Shown: positions 14,116-23,163 of the stretch, one piece after another | Layout: each line of letters begins with the position of its first letter | Position numbering within the stretch: position 1 is the first letter of the stretch | Source of the DNA: a virus | IMG/VR virus record: IMGVR_UViG_3300017757_000100 | Span: 1 to 28,210 of that record | DNA: 28,210 nt | Reading direction: 5' to 3' (one strand) | The notes under the pieces: generated by a model | Told to the model about the DNA's origin: nothing | Database searches by the model: none | What the model saw: only the letters and a program-made list of their open reading frames with translations | Translations under genes and position numbers: made by a program

Positions 14116-15939
14116 ATGGAATATAAATTCAAATATTTAGAAAAGTCTAGAATCAAGACAAAAGAAATGATAAGTGATACTCAAACTTTTATAAGTAGAG
14201 TATATAATAGAGCAGGGACTCTATTCACGTCTGCATCACCATTTGCCCAAATATTAAATGTATTACAAGAACTTTCAAGTTTTATTTTCCTTTATATAGA
14301 AGATGCAATGGTAGAACAAAACATATTAACTGCACAGCATAAAGAATCTGTATATGGTTTATCAAGACTTGCAGGTCACGATCCATTTAGAGGCTCTTCT
14401 GCTCAGGGCGAAATAAGAATAAGATTAAATCCAACAACGGTTGCTGAGGTAGCTGGAGATGCTGTTAATATACTACCAGATAGTATAATTAAAATGGAAG
14501 CTAATAGTCTAAAATATACTATGCTAACTAATTCAGATAAATTTAGAATTTCAAAAACAACTTCTACGTTTATTAGAATACCTATAATTCAAGGAGAGGT
14601 TGAAAGACAAACCGTAACCGGTACTGGAGAAAAGTTTCAATCTTTTAATATAATAACTAAAGGAAATACTGACCACAATCATGTTAAGGTTTCTGTAAAT
14701 AGTATTCCATGGGAGAAATATAGTTCTATATATGATATGAAGGTTGGAACTACCGGGTTTATAGTAAAAACTGGGATTACTGGAGGATTGGATGTTTATT
14801 TTGGAAATGGGAGTTTTGGAGCTCTTCCTCCATTAGGAAGTTCTATAGAAATTCAATATATTAAAAATCAAGGTGATAATGGAAATTTAATTGGAGGCAA
14901 AAATTTAAGATTTAAGTTTGAGTCTGAAGGGTTTGATAGTATAGGAAATTCATATGACTTAAATGAACTATTAGATACTGAAGTATCAGTAACGCCTAGA
15001 ATGGGCTCAAATCCTGAAAGTATAGAACTTACAAAACTTATCGCTCCACTACAATCACATGGATTTGTATTGGCTACTCCAGATAATTATGAGGCATTTT
15101 TATCTCAATATGGTATGTTTTCATATTTAGATGCATATAGTACTACTGATGATGGATATTTAGACGATGATAATGTTATCTATTTATTTATGTTGCCGGA
15201 TGTTAAGAGAAAACTTGTACAAAATAAAGATTATTTTAGTTTAGAGCTTGATGAATTCTTCTTTTCTGAAGATGAAGAAAACGCGGTGCTTAATATAATT
15301 GAAAAATCAGGTAGACAAATGTTAACTTCTGAAATTAAAATTACTCCTCCGTCACCTCAATATTTTAGAATGGATATTAAAGTAAGATATTTTGAAGGAT
15401 ATGATAAGCACAGCATTTTTAATGATATAAGAGCTCAAATATCAGAATATCTAGTACATATTACTCGTAGAGATAGATTACCAAAATCTGATATAATAGC
15501 TATACTAGAAGGCGTTAAAGGTATAGACTCTGTTAATGTAAGATTTGTTAGTAAGGCAGAAGAAGAGGCAAGAAAAAATGGTTATTATGTTTCAGAAACC
15601 GTGACTATTACACCAAATACTCCAATACTTGAAGATATAGGTAACGGTCAACAAAAGATGGTATTTTTCAAAAGAACAGTTAAGAAAAGAAATGTTAGAT
15701 TTGAAAAAGATGCGGCTCTTCCAGAAAATGTAATAAATTTAGATTCATTTGGAGATATTCTTTTAGAAAAAGATGAGGTTGCATTATTTAGAGGTGGTTG
15801 GCAAGATAGAGACGATATATTAGTAGAAGATGACGCTTTAATTGGAGAAATGGGAGCATTATCAGTTTACTTTGATGAGCCTCCAGTTCCTCAAACTATA
15901 TTTACTAGAGTTCAGGCAAAAAATAGAAAATCAATATAA
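14116..15939 (+). CDS. gp6: Baseplate wedge protein, gp6/gpJ-like (607 aa)
   Basis: Wedge-core protein of the gp6/gpJ (baseplate_J) family; in T4 two copies per wedge form the inner ring of the baseplate and drive its opening. T4 gp6 is 660 aa. The N-terminal helix region is followed by the family-like LSRLAGHDPFRGSSAQGEIR (residues about 83-102). Beta-rich segments follow (VYFGNGSFGALPPLGSSIEI, the typical 'FGdG..G..P..G..i' motif). Residues about 445-478 contain EYLVHITRRDRLPKSDIIAI followed by VKGIDSVNVRF, the C-terminal alpha/beta unit by which gp6 subunits dimerise. The gene lies between gp25-like and gp7-like genes, as expected. It ends with a one-base overlap (TAATG). Confidence 0.88.
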   Translation: MEYKFKYLEKSRIKTKEMISDTQTFISRVYNRAGTLFTSASPFAQILNVLQELSSFIFLYIEDAMVEQNILTAQHKESVYGLSRLAGHDPFRGSSAQGEIRIRLNPTTVAEVAGDAVNILPDSIIKMEANSLKYTMLTNSDKFRISKTTSTFIRIPIIQGEVERQTVTGTGEKFQSFNIITKGNTDHNHVKVSVNSIPWEKYSSIYDMKVGTTGFIVKTGITGGLDVYFGNGSFGALPPLGSSIEIQYIKNQGDNGNLIGGKNLRFKFESEGFDSIGNSYDLNELLDTEVSVTPRMGSNPESIELTKLIAPLQSHGFVLATPDNYEAFLSQYGMFSYLDAYSTTDDGYLDDDNVIYLFMLPDVKRKLVQNKDYFSLELDEFFFSEDEENAVLNIIEKSGRQMLTSEIKITPPSPQYFRMDIKVRYFEGYDKHSIFNDIRAQISEYLVHITRRDRLPKSDIIAILEGVKGIDSVNVRFVSKAEEEARKNGYYVSETVTITPNTPILEDIGNGQQKMVFFKRTVKKRNVRFEKDAALPENVINLDSFGDILLEKDEVALFRGGWQDRDDILVEDDALIGEMGALSVYFDEPPVPQTIFTRVQAKNRKSI

Positions 15940-16214
15940 TGGCTGTAAAATTAACCGATGGTTTATTCAAAAGTAGAAGAGTTAAAGTATATCAAGTATC
16001 AAGACAGTTTTCAGATGATAGAAAAAACCTACCTAATAATTATAGAATAAATATACTAAGGAATTCTATATCTTCTCATATTTTTAGAAATAATCAGATG
16101 TGGGATTTTATAACCTATATTCAAGATGTTGTTGCAAATTGGGTTGATGCAGTCAACCAAATAAAAGTGTTCAAATCTTTCACTGTAAAAAAGGACTATA
16201 AAAATATTAGGTAA
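15939..16214 (+). CDS. Small hypothetical baseplate protein between gp6-like and gp7-like genes (91 aa)
   Basis: Unrecognised protein with a basic N-terminus (KLTDGLFKSRRVKVYQVS) and a Trp-containing helix (MWDFITYIQDVVANWVDAVN). No signal peptide or transmembrane segment. Both ends overlap their neighbours by one base (TAATG), the tightest linkage in the window, so it is probably made in step with the two wedge-core proteins. T4 has no gene between 6 and 7. It may be an extra wedge subunit or a part of gp6 or gp7 that was split off; neither can be shown here. Confidence 0.75.
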   Translation: MAVKLTDGLFKSRRVKVYQVSRQFSDDRKNLPNNYRINILRNSISSHIFRNNQMWDFITYIQDVVANWVDAVNQIKVFKSFTVKKDYKNIR

Positions 16215-19200
16215 TGAGTAAATATTCAAATCTTAAATTCTTTGATAGTAATTCCGATGAATTGAATCTTAATTATGATTCTACTACACAGTCTTGGAAT
16301 GGTATTGTGTATCTTCCTGAGGTTTCAGTAGGGCTATATGAGACTCTAACTATTTATATATTAGAAGAGGTTAGAGGAGAGCTTGGTGAAACTAAGTATA
16401 TTAAACCAATAACACCAACAACTTCTGGAGTAAATGACAACCTGATAATAAACTTTGAAGGAGGGTATGACACTAGTATAGAATCTGACGGCGTTAATAA
16501 TGATATTACGATGTACACTACTACGACGGTAGTTGATGATAACGATATTCCAGAGCTTTATATTAAATATGAAGAATCTACAATAAAGACAAGAAGTCCT
16601 CAGAGTATAGTGACTGGAACTTCTGGAATTTTTGATACTGTATTAAGTTCAGTACAAAATGAACCTATTCAAATCAATGTAGCATTAAAATCAAAATTAG
16701 AAACATATCATAAAAGAACTTTAAGCATTAATGAGGTAGATTCTAGTGGTACAATAACGCATAATGTCGCAACTATAAGAATTTATGGAGAAACTGTAGC
16801 TGAAGACGAAAGATTAGAGGCTTTAATATCTAATATTGGTATGTCTCTTTCGCCATCTGACCATTTTGTTTTTGAAGATGCTAATTTAAGAGAGTCTAGT
16901 CCTGACTGGAAACTTATAAATAGAAAAAGAAGAGAACTTTTATTAGAGGCTTCAAATATTAAACCATTTATAGGAACATATAAAGCCCTATTAAATGCTA
17001 TTAAATATTTTGGATATGAAAATATAACTCTTAAAGAATATTACTTAAATATAAACGAGCAGGCTGAGAATTTTGGTAAATTAAAGGCAGTGGCAGTACC
17101 TAATCAAGAAGTTAGAGGTTTTTTAGCTGCAAAAAGTACAATGAGTGGTGGTGTAATGCCGAACTCAAATCTAAAAAAGACATCAAGATTCTCATTGGTG
17201 TATAGATTAAATAATGCAACAGGAGAATACGATGAATGGGATATTCCAGAAGTTAAAGAAGCATTAGAGTTTTCTCCTGATGAAGTTTTAATTAAATTAT
17301 ACGGACTTAAAGATAGACTACAATTAACCTATGTTCCAATGCATGCTAAAATTGTTGATATTTGTGGAGAGGGAGATTACTTTGCTCAATTCAATATAAA
17401 TACATGGAATAATCAACAAAACATATATAGCGTTAATGAAGGTGTAGAGGTTGGATATGAGCTTTTCCCAGAAAGACCATTATTCCTAGAAGACTTAAGA
17501 AAGGTTAGTCCATTATTTACTGGAGTTGGTCAAGATTTTACACAAATGGCAAACACATACGAAATAGATGCGGGCCCGCAATCATGGTGGAAAATGGGAG
17601 AATATGAAAAATTAGTACCAGAATTATACGATCCTATTACAGGTGCATTTGATTCTGCAACTAAAATTACAGACAATATAGGTAGTAATAATGGAATAAT
17701 AAGAGACATGGCATTTGGGATAGACTCTACATTTGCTGTTGACCATGCGGCTGGCGCTGAAGTATTATATGTAGAAGATGCAAGCACTTGGTCAAATACA
17801 CATAATATAACATATACTGGCGCTACAATTGAGCCAGGAAATCTAATTGCATGGTCAGAATTAGATACTTCAGTTCTTATTACTGGTGTTTCTACTAATG
17901 GTGCATACACAACTGCTTCAGGAGCTAATATAACCTTGACTGGAAATTTAACAGATTGGCCACATAAGGGAAGTTTGAAAATTGGTGCGGAAACTCTTGG
18001 TTATTCTGGAATTATAGGACAGGTATTAACCGTTAACTCATGTTCTACAAATGGTGCTACCATTGCGAGTGGTACAGCAATTACATCTGCTACTGTATTA
18101 TATCATCCTAATAGTTGGGTGACTCATGGTCTTAATTGTTATTATACACATGCTGGTGGGATTGCTGGATTTGGTACAAATACAGCAGTACCTCCTGTTC
18201 ATTTATCTGGAGAGGTACTTGATGGGCCTACTGGAGTTTTATGGAAACATGTACCAAATGGAACTGAAAATAAAAACGCTATTGCTAGGTCCACGCCAAT
18301 AGGTATTTATCCTAAAAATGCGGCGCTAACGGTTACAGATTACACTTCACCAGTATCGTTCACAACAACATTAAATAATGGTGGTGCATTTAGTTTTCTT
18401 GATACTGAGTGTACGCTAACCACAGTTGCAGGGTTAAGAAAGGCAGGTATAATTACAATATCTAATGGTATAACTATTAGATATTCAGGAATAGCTGGTA
18501 ATAAACTTACTGGTTGTGTTTCTTCTATGACATCAGGTTCTATACCAGATGGAAGTGCAACATTATTACAAAGAGGTTTTTGGGAAATAGCTACACTACG
18601 TTCAACTACACAAACTGCTATCCTTAAAGGGGCTAAAGTTTCTAATAGTGCTTTTTCAAATGACAGTCCACCTCAAACAACAAGTACTAAATCTCTATCA
18701 TTTGATGCTAAAACTAATTATGTTTCTGTACCGTTTGTTAATGACAATATTAGACCTAAGAATGCGTTAACTATGAACGTTTGGGTAAAACATGATAGTT
18801 GGCTACCATCTAATACAACTTCATATAATGCAAATAATGCGACTCAACATATAATCAGTTGCTTTTCTGCGGCCGGTGGGTTTAGGCTATATTGGGAAGG
18901 TGCTAGAATATACGCTACAATGTCGATAAGAGATGACTCTGCTTTGGGGAATTCATATAAAGGCGTTGGAACAGGATACAATAACTTTAACGCTACAATA
19001 ACTGGGAATCAATCTACAACAGCACAAGCTGCTAACGCTCAAGGAGCAAATGCTTTATTTTGGGAGGCAGGTAACAACGATTGGTACATGCTAACTGTTA
19101 CGTTCGATGGAAGGTATATAAAATTATATGTAAATGGCGAGTTAGTTGACCAGCCTGGTGTTTGGGTTAATGGTGGTGTTGTAGGTGGACCTGCAATATC

Positions 19201-22200
19201 TGATTTAGGGTCATATGGTCATGAAATATATTATGACGATGACAAACCTATAGACTTACATATTGGTGGTGAAGCGAAATGGGACCCAGGAACAACTTCA
19301 ACTATAAATGATTTTTTACATTGGGACGGTCTAATAGACGATGTTTCAATATGGAATACACCACTAACCTCGGCTAGAATTAAAGAATTATATAAGGGAG
19401 TATTACCAAGTAAGACAGGTTCTCTTGGAGATAATCCTATAACTGATATTACTTCTTTTTATACAAATTATGTAGATTCTGATTTATCTACATTCTCTGA
19501 AACAGATATTCCAGTAGGATGTCCAATAGTACTTCGAGCTAATTCTTTATTAGATAAATTTGATGATTGTAATTTTACATGGGAAGATGGAGAGGATGAA
19601 GGAGAACTTACAACAACATGGGATAAGTGGTGGCATAGAAATGTATATGAGGTTCAATGGAGGCTAATAGGACCTACGGTTAACGGTGTAAAATATGATA
19701 GAAGCTTTAGAGGAAATATTTTAGATTTTTATGAGATAGCATTAACACTACCATATGTTGGTAAATATGACGTTGAACTTTCATTCTATGATTTATATAA
19801 TGTTAGGAGCGTTAAGTTTGAAAAAGAAACAATTGAAGTAAACTCTAAAGAAATTGAAACATACGCAATCACCCAACATCATGTTCCAAAGAAAGACTGG
19901 AATGAATATGTTATATATGATTGGGACGGTGTTGGTTCTGATTGGGATACTTCAAATGAAAATGAAGAAGAAGTTGAAGATTTTATAGGTTCATATTATC
20001 TTACATTAGATAGAGCTAACTACGCAAACTCTGATGCTGATTGGAGAAAATCAACAATAGTTAGATACGTTGATACTATTAACTTTAGTGCTACTCCACC
20101 ACTAACAGCTGGATTTGCTGATAGTACAGGGCCATATATTTGGAAAAATCTTAAAAAACATACATGGCATAATGGAGAAACAATGTCTTGGAATACAACT
20201 AGAATAGGTGCCGATATGAACCCATCCTTTTCATTTGATATTACAGATACTAAAAAGGTTGGGCTTGCACTATCATACTATGCTGGAAATAATATAGATA
20301 TATCTCCTGTCGTTACAGATATAACCGCTCCCGCATATACTGCGGGTACTCTTGGTAATGTAGTTATGAGTGACGTTTTAATAGGATGGCCAGCAACTGG
20401 AACTGTTGTCGTTGGCGGTGGTGCTATTCTTACGTATACTAGTATATTGACAAGTGGCGATACTTTAGTTGTTTCTGTTGATAATGGTGTTGATATATTG
20501 GCAAACACGTCTTGTATATCGGTAACCGCCCTATCAACAGATACATATACATCAACTATAGCACCCGCTAATAATGCAGATTTAGCAAATTGGGATTTAA
20601 TAGCAGATGAATTAAACGCCTTATTAGGTGATACTTTACCAGTTTATACTACCGTAGCAACAAGCGTTACTGTTAATAATGGTGTTGTTTCAGATTGTGC
20701 TACAGAAATTGCTTCACCGTCTACTACTGGAGATACTTTATTATACGCAAAGGATGCAAGCAACTATTTAGCGACAGGTGTTATAACATATACTAATGCA
20801 GTATCAGCATCAGTAAGTACAACAGCTTCTCATATAGAGAATTTTACAGTACAAAATTTTAAGGATATATTCGTAACACATGTTACGGTTAATGGTGTAT
20901 ACACAACTACTTCAGGAGCTAATATAACCTTGACTGGAACATTAACATCTTGGCCAACAGCAGGAACTTTAATAGTTGGTGGAGAAACTATTATTTACTC
21001 TGCAATTTCTGGGCAAGTATTAACCGTTACTTCATGTACTATAAATAATGCTACCATTGCAAGTGGTACAGCATGTACAAGTATAACGGGTACAGCAATA
21101 AACCCTACCACTACTACATGCGGAGTGTATACTTCAGGTGCACTTGGTAACGTAACTATGAGTGGTGCATCTATGAATGTTGGTGCAGGGTGGCCGCATG
21201 CTGGTGCGGTAACAATGACTGGTGGAGGAACTCTTAGATATACTAGTAGAACAGCCACTCAATTAACTGTTTCTTATGACAGTGGTATTACTACAACAAT
21301 CACATCACCAACAACAACAACAGTAAGGGTGGCAGCTAATGCTGATAAATATGTATTTGTCACTAATGCCGCAGGTTGGGTTCCTGGAAATGTAGGATAT
21401 ACAGACACTGGAGGTACTGTAAGAACTGGAACTTTAGTTTCAGTAGTTAATAAAACAGGTACAGATACTTCTGGTGTTGTAACGAATGTTGTTGCTCCCG
21501 CATATACTGCAGGTACTTTAGGTGCCGTAACAATGGTGGGTGATATGGATGCTGGTGATAAATGGCCACAAGCTGGTACTGTAGTAATAGGCTCAACCAC
21601 TCTTACTTATAGTAGTAGAACAGGTACTGTGTTAACCGTTACTGCTGATAATGGTACATCTATTGGTTCTCCAGCAAATTGTGTTAATGTAACTGGTTTA
21701 GGTTGGGAATTAGAATTTGCAGCTCCTTATGTAATTACTGGAATTGCAAACGGTGCTAATATTACTGGGGTAGTCTTAGGAATACCAGTAGGTACAGGTT
21801 GTGTATCAGTAATAGGATACTATGAAATAACAGTTCCTGGACTTCCTGCAACGAATCCTCCAGGTACTATTGAAACTGATCCAATTAACGGACAATCTCT
21901 TGGATTTGCTAGCGGTGGAGCAACATTAACATTAGCAGGAGATTTAACTGCTTGGCCAAATACTGGTACAGTAGTAGTCGGTGGATATTCAATTGAATAT
22001 AATGATATAGCTGGACAGGTACTTACTGTAATGTCAGATAATGTTGATTGCTCACCAGTGGCTGATGGTACTAATATTACTTATTTCAAAGAAAAGGAAT
22101 ATCCACAATTATCTAAATATACTTTTAATGCCGTTAAGGTTGATGTGAATAATGATGGTATTTTAGATACATGTGATCAGATGTTGGCAGTTGCTAACGG

Positions 22201-22564
22201 TGCTGATAAAATGCATGACTTTAATACTATAGTTATAACAACAGGTACTGGTACGTTAACAAAATATAATAAACTAATACCATGTAATCCGACATATGAC
22301 GACGTGAAGATAATTAAACAGCATGAGATACATAATAAACTTAATCATTTTACATTTTCATACGATAATACAAAGGTACCAGGTGTAGCGAAACAAGAAT
22401 GGGTATTGAAAAATAACTCAAAAAATATCGATGATATATACTATAATAATAGGTGGTTACCGTATGTGTTTGACGAAACAGGAGATTATACTTTAAGTTT
22501 GAAAATAACAGATGTTAACGGCAATGAAATTAAAACAACAAAAAACATATTAACAATAAAATAA
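16214..22564 (+). CDS. gp7: Giant baseplate wedge protein, gp7/gpI-like core with LamG, beta repeats and PKD-like domain (2116 aa)
   Basis: Residues about 213-281 (SPDHFVFEDANLRE, then IKPFIGTYKALLNAIKYFGY) have the helical tail-protein-I/gp7 pattern 'GT..al......G', and the gene follows gp25- and gp6-like genes, so this should be the gp7 position of the wedge heterotrimer. T4 gp7 is 1032 aa. A LamG/concanavalin-like domain begins near residue 453 (QSWWKMGEYEKL; DNIGSNNGIIRDMA) and resumes at 826-1063 (SLSFDAKTNYVSV; WYMLTVTFDGRYIKLYVNGE; WDGLIDDVSIWNTPL), with repeats between. Residues 1096-1355 look wedge- or PKD-like. Five further repeats fill 1366-1957, and the end (ETGDYTLSLKITDVNGNEI) is PKD-like. 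LamG and repeats suggest a surface-exposed, possibly glycan-binding addition. Starts by a TAATG overlap. Confidence 0.7.
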   Translation: MSKYSNLKFFDSNSDELNLNYDSTTQSWNGIVYLPEVSVGLYETLTIYILEEVRGELGETKYIKPITPTTSGVNDNLIINFEGGYDTSIESDGVNNDITMYTTTTVVDDNDIPELYIKYEESTIKTRSPQSIVTGTSGIFDTVLSSVQNEPIQINVALKSKLETYHKRTLSINEVDSSGTITHNVATIRIYGETVAEDERLEALISNIGMSLSPSDHFVFEDANLRESSPDWKLINRKRRELLLEASNIKPFIGTYKALLNAIKYFGYENITLKEYYLNINEQAENFGKLKAVAVPNQEVRGFLAAKSTMSGGVMPNSNLKKTSRFSLVYRLNNATGEYDEWDIPEVKEALEFSPDEVLIKLYGLKDRLQLTYVPMHAKIVDICGEGDYFAQFNINTWNNQQNIYSVNEGVEVGYELFPERPLFLEDLRKVSPLFTGVGQDFTQMANTYEIDAGPQSWWKMGEYEKLVPELYDPITGAFDSATKITDNIGSNNGIIRDMAFGIDSTFAVDHAAGAEVLYVEDASTWSNTHNITYTGATIEPGNLIAWSELDTSVLITGVSTNGAYTTASGANITLTGNLTDWPHKGSLKIGAETLGYSGIIGQVLTVNSCSTNGATIASGTAITSATVLYHPNSWVTHGLNCYYTHAGGIAGFGTNTAVPPVHLSGEVLDGPTGVLWKHVPNGTENKNAIARSTPIGIYPKNAALTVTDYTSPVSFTTTLNNGGAFSFLDTECTLTTVAGLRKAGIITISNGITIRYSGIAGNKLTGCVSSMTSGSIPDGSATLLQRGFWEIATLRSTTQTAILKGAKVSNSAFSNDSPPQTTSTKSLSFDAKTNYVSVPFVNDNIRPKNALTMNVWVKHDSWLPSNTTSYNANNATQHIISCFSAAGGFRLYWEGARIYATMSIRDDSALGNSYKGVGTGYNNFNATITGNQSTTAQAANAQGANALFWEAGNNDWYMLTVTFDGRYIKLYVNGELVDQPGVWVNGGVVGGPAISDLGSYGHEIYYDDDKPIDLHIGGEAKWDPGTTSTINDFLHWDGLIDDVSIWNTPLTSARIKELYKGVLPSKTGSLGDNPITDITSFYTNYVDSDLSTFSETDIPVGCPIVLRANSLLDKFDDCNFTWEDGEDEGELTTTWDKWWHRNVYEVQWRLIGPTVNGVKYDRSFRGNILDFYEIALTLPYVGKYDVELSFYDLYNVRSVKFEKETIEVNSKEIETYAITQHHVPKKDWNEYVIYDWDGVGSDWDTSNENEEEVEDFIGSYYLTLDRANYANSDADWRKSTIVRYVDTINFSATPPLTAGFADSTGPYIWKNLKKHTWHNGETMSWNTTRIGADMNPSFSFDITDTKKVGLALSYYAGNNIDISPVVTDITAPAYTAGTLGNVVMSDVLIGWPATGTVVVGGGAILTYTSILTSGDTLVVSVDNGVDILANTSCISVTALSTDTYTSTIAPANNADLANWDLIADELNALLGDTLPVYTTVATSVTVNNGVVSDCATEIASPSTTGDTLLYAKDASNYLATGVITYTNAVSASVSTTASHIENFTVQNFKDIFVTHVTVNGVYTTTSGANITLTGTLTSWPTAGTLIVGGETIIYSAISGQVLTVTSCTINNATIASGTACTSITGTAINPTTTTCGVYTSGALGNVTMSGASMNVGAGWPHAGAVTMTGGGTLRYTSRTATQLTVSYDSGITTTITSPTTTTVRVAANADKYVFVTNAAGWVPGNVGYTDTGGTVRTGTLVSVVNKTGTDTSGVVTNVVAPAYTAGTLGAVTMVGDMDAGDKWPQAGTVVIGSTTLTYSSRTGTVLTVTADNGTSIGSPANCVNVTGLGWELEFAAPYVITGIANGANITGVVLGIPVGTGCVSVIGYYEITVPGLPATNPPGTIETDPINGQSLGFASGGATLTLAGDLTAWPNTGTVVVGGYSIEYNDIAGQVLTVMSDNVDCSPVADGTNITYFKEKEYPQLSKYTFNAVKVDVNNDGILDTCDQMLAVANGADKMHDFNTIVITTGTGTLTKYNKLIPCNPTYDDVKIIKQHEIHNKLNHFTFSYDNTKVPGVAKQEWVLKNNSKNIDDIYYNNRWLPYVFDETGDYTLSLKITDVNGNEIKTTKNILTIK
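17897..18079 (+). repeat. Intragenic repeat, copy 1 of a 183-nt pair
   Basis: Aligns without a gap to 20891-21073, 2994 nt (998 codons) downstream in the same frame. The first 49 nt differ at 2 positions and include an exact 30-nt match (17916-17945). The 61 encoded residues match at about 43 positions by my hand alignment (YTTASGANITLTG; GQVLTVNSC; ATIASGTA). Codon-level similarity suggests a recent duplication or conversion. Confidence 0.9.
20327..20535 (+). repeat. Beta-repeat unit of the giant wedge protein (copy C)
   Basis: Encodes APAYTAGTLGNVVMS, GWPATGTVVVGG and a GDTLVVSVDNG ending. The start of the unit matches 21494-21510 exactly over 17 nt (GCTCCCGCATATACTGC). Confidence 0.75.
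20891..21073 (+). repeat. Intragenic repeat, copy 2 of a 183-nt pair
   Basis: Partner of 17897-18079. Exact 30-nt match at 20910-20939. It encodes YTTTSGANITLTG, SWPTAGTLIVGGETIIYS and GQVLTVTSC, followed by ATIASGTA. Confidence 0.9.
21110..21330 (+). repeat. Beta-repeat unit of the giant wedge protein (copy E)
   Basis: A diverged unit with YTSGALGNVTMSG, GWPHAGAVTMTGGGTLRYTS and QLTVSYDSG, keeping the W-P-x-x-G, G-G, Y-(T/S) and L-T-V positions of the other copies. Boundaries are approximate. Confidence 0.7.
21494..21710 (+). repeat. Beta-repeat unit of the giant wedge protein (copy F)
   Basis: APAYTAGTLGAVTMVG, KWPQAGTVVIGSTTLTYSS and VLTVTADNG. It is closest to copy C at 20327 in both protein and DNA. 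Boundaries are approximate. Confidence 0.72.
21885..22085 (+). repeat. Beta-repeat unit of the giant wedge protein (copy G)
   Basis: GGATLTLAGDLTAWPNTGTV, VVGGYSIEYNDIAGQVLTV and a GTNITYF ending. It resembles the 183-nt pair more than copies C and F. Boundaries are approximate. Confidence 0.7.
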
Positions 22565-22573
22565 AACAAAACT

Positions 22574-23137
22574 ATGGCGACAATTTACACGATACTAGGA
22601 ACAGACAGTATTTCTTCATCAAGACTGCATCTAAATAATAATTTTGATTCTATTAACACGGAGCTTACTGATGTTAGTTTGTTATTAGATACTTCTGCAC
22701 AGAATTTAACAATAACTGGAAATGTTAGTGCATATGATGGAACTTTTACTAATAATCTAAACGTTACAAATACAGCTACATTAGCAGGAGCTGTAAATAT
22801 TACCGGTAATCTTTCAACAAGTGGAGCACTACAACAGAGCGTAATTGGACCAGCTAGTGCACTACCAACAACAAATGCCTCATTCAACCACCATACTTAC
22901 TTGATAACACCGTCTGGTCAGAACCTTTCTCTAAAGAACGGTACTCAAGGACAGGAGATTATGATTTGTACGGATGGTACAACAGGACAAACGCTTGTTC
23001 TTACAGAATCATCCTCTAACTTAGCGCTGTATACAACGATTACTTTTGCTGCAGGAGCATATAAGCACGTTACTTTAAGATATGTGAATTCTATTTGGTA
23101 TGTTATAGATAAGTCAACGGGCGTAACACCGGCATAA
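22574..23137 (+). CDS. Fibre-like baseplate/tail protein (187 aa)
   Basis: Small structural protein of tail-fibre character. The N-terminal helix (SRLHLNNNFDSINTELTDV) is like attachment segments of phage fibres. It is followed by a row of short Thr/Asn-rich strands (NLTITGNVSAYDGTF, NNLNVTNTATLAGAVNITGN) of the kind that wind into triple-stranded fibre shafts. The C-terminal half is beta-rich (YLITPSGQNLSLKNG, TLRYVNSIWYVIDKS), resembling a small fibre head. There is no signal peptide. The leader is AAAACAAAACT with no Shine-Dalgarno sequence. It lies between the giant wedge gene and another baseplate/fibre gene, where T4 keeps genes 8-12, so it could be a short fibre or fibre adaptor. No family is certain. 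Confidence 0.65.
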   Translation: MATIYTILGTDSISSSRLHLNNNFDSINTELTDVSLLLDTSAQNLTITGNVSAYDGTFTNNLNVTNTATLAGAVNITGNLSTSGALQQSVIGPASALPTTNASFNHHTYLITPSGQNLSLKNGTQGQEIMICTDGTTGQTLVLTESSSNLALYTTITFAAGAYKHVTLRYVNSIWYVIDKSTGVTPA

Positions 23138-23163
23138 TAATTAAAATTAAATAAATCCTATAG

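Noticed and set aside
17880-22085. Possible CRISPR array or tandem satellite
   Set aside because: The repeats are coding, in frame, diverged, of unequal spacing and without constant-length spacers; they are protein-module repeats.
23150-23163. Promoter-like TATAG before the 673-aa gene
   Set aside because: The sequence AATCCTATAG lacks the GATATATA core shared by the other six sites.
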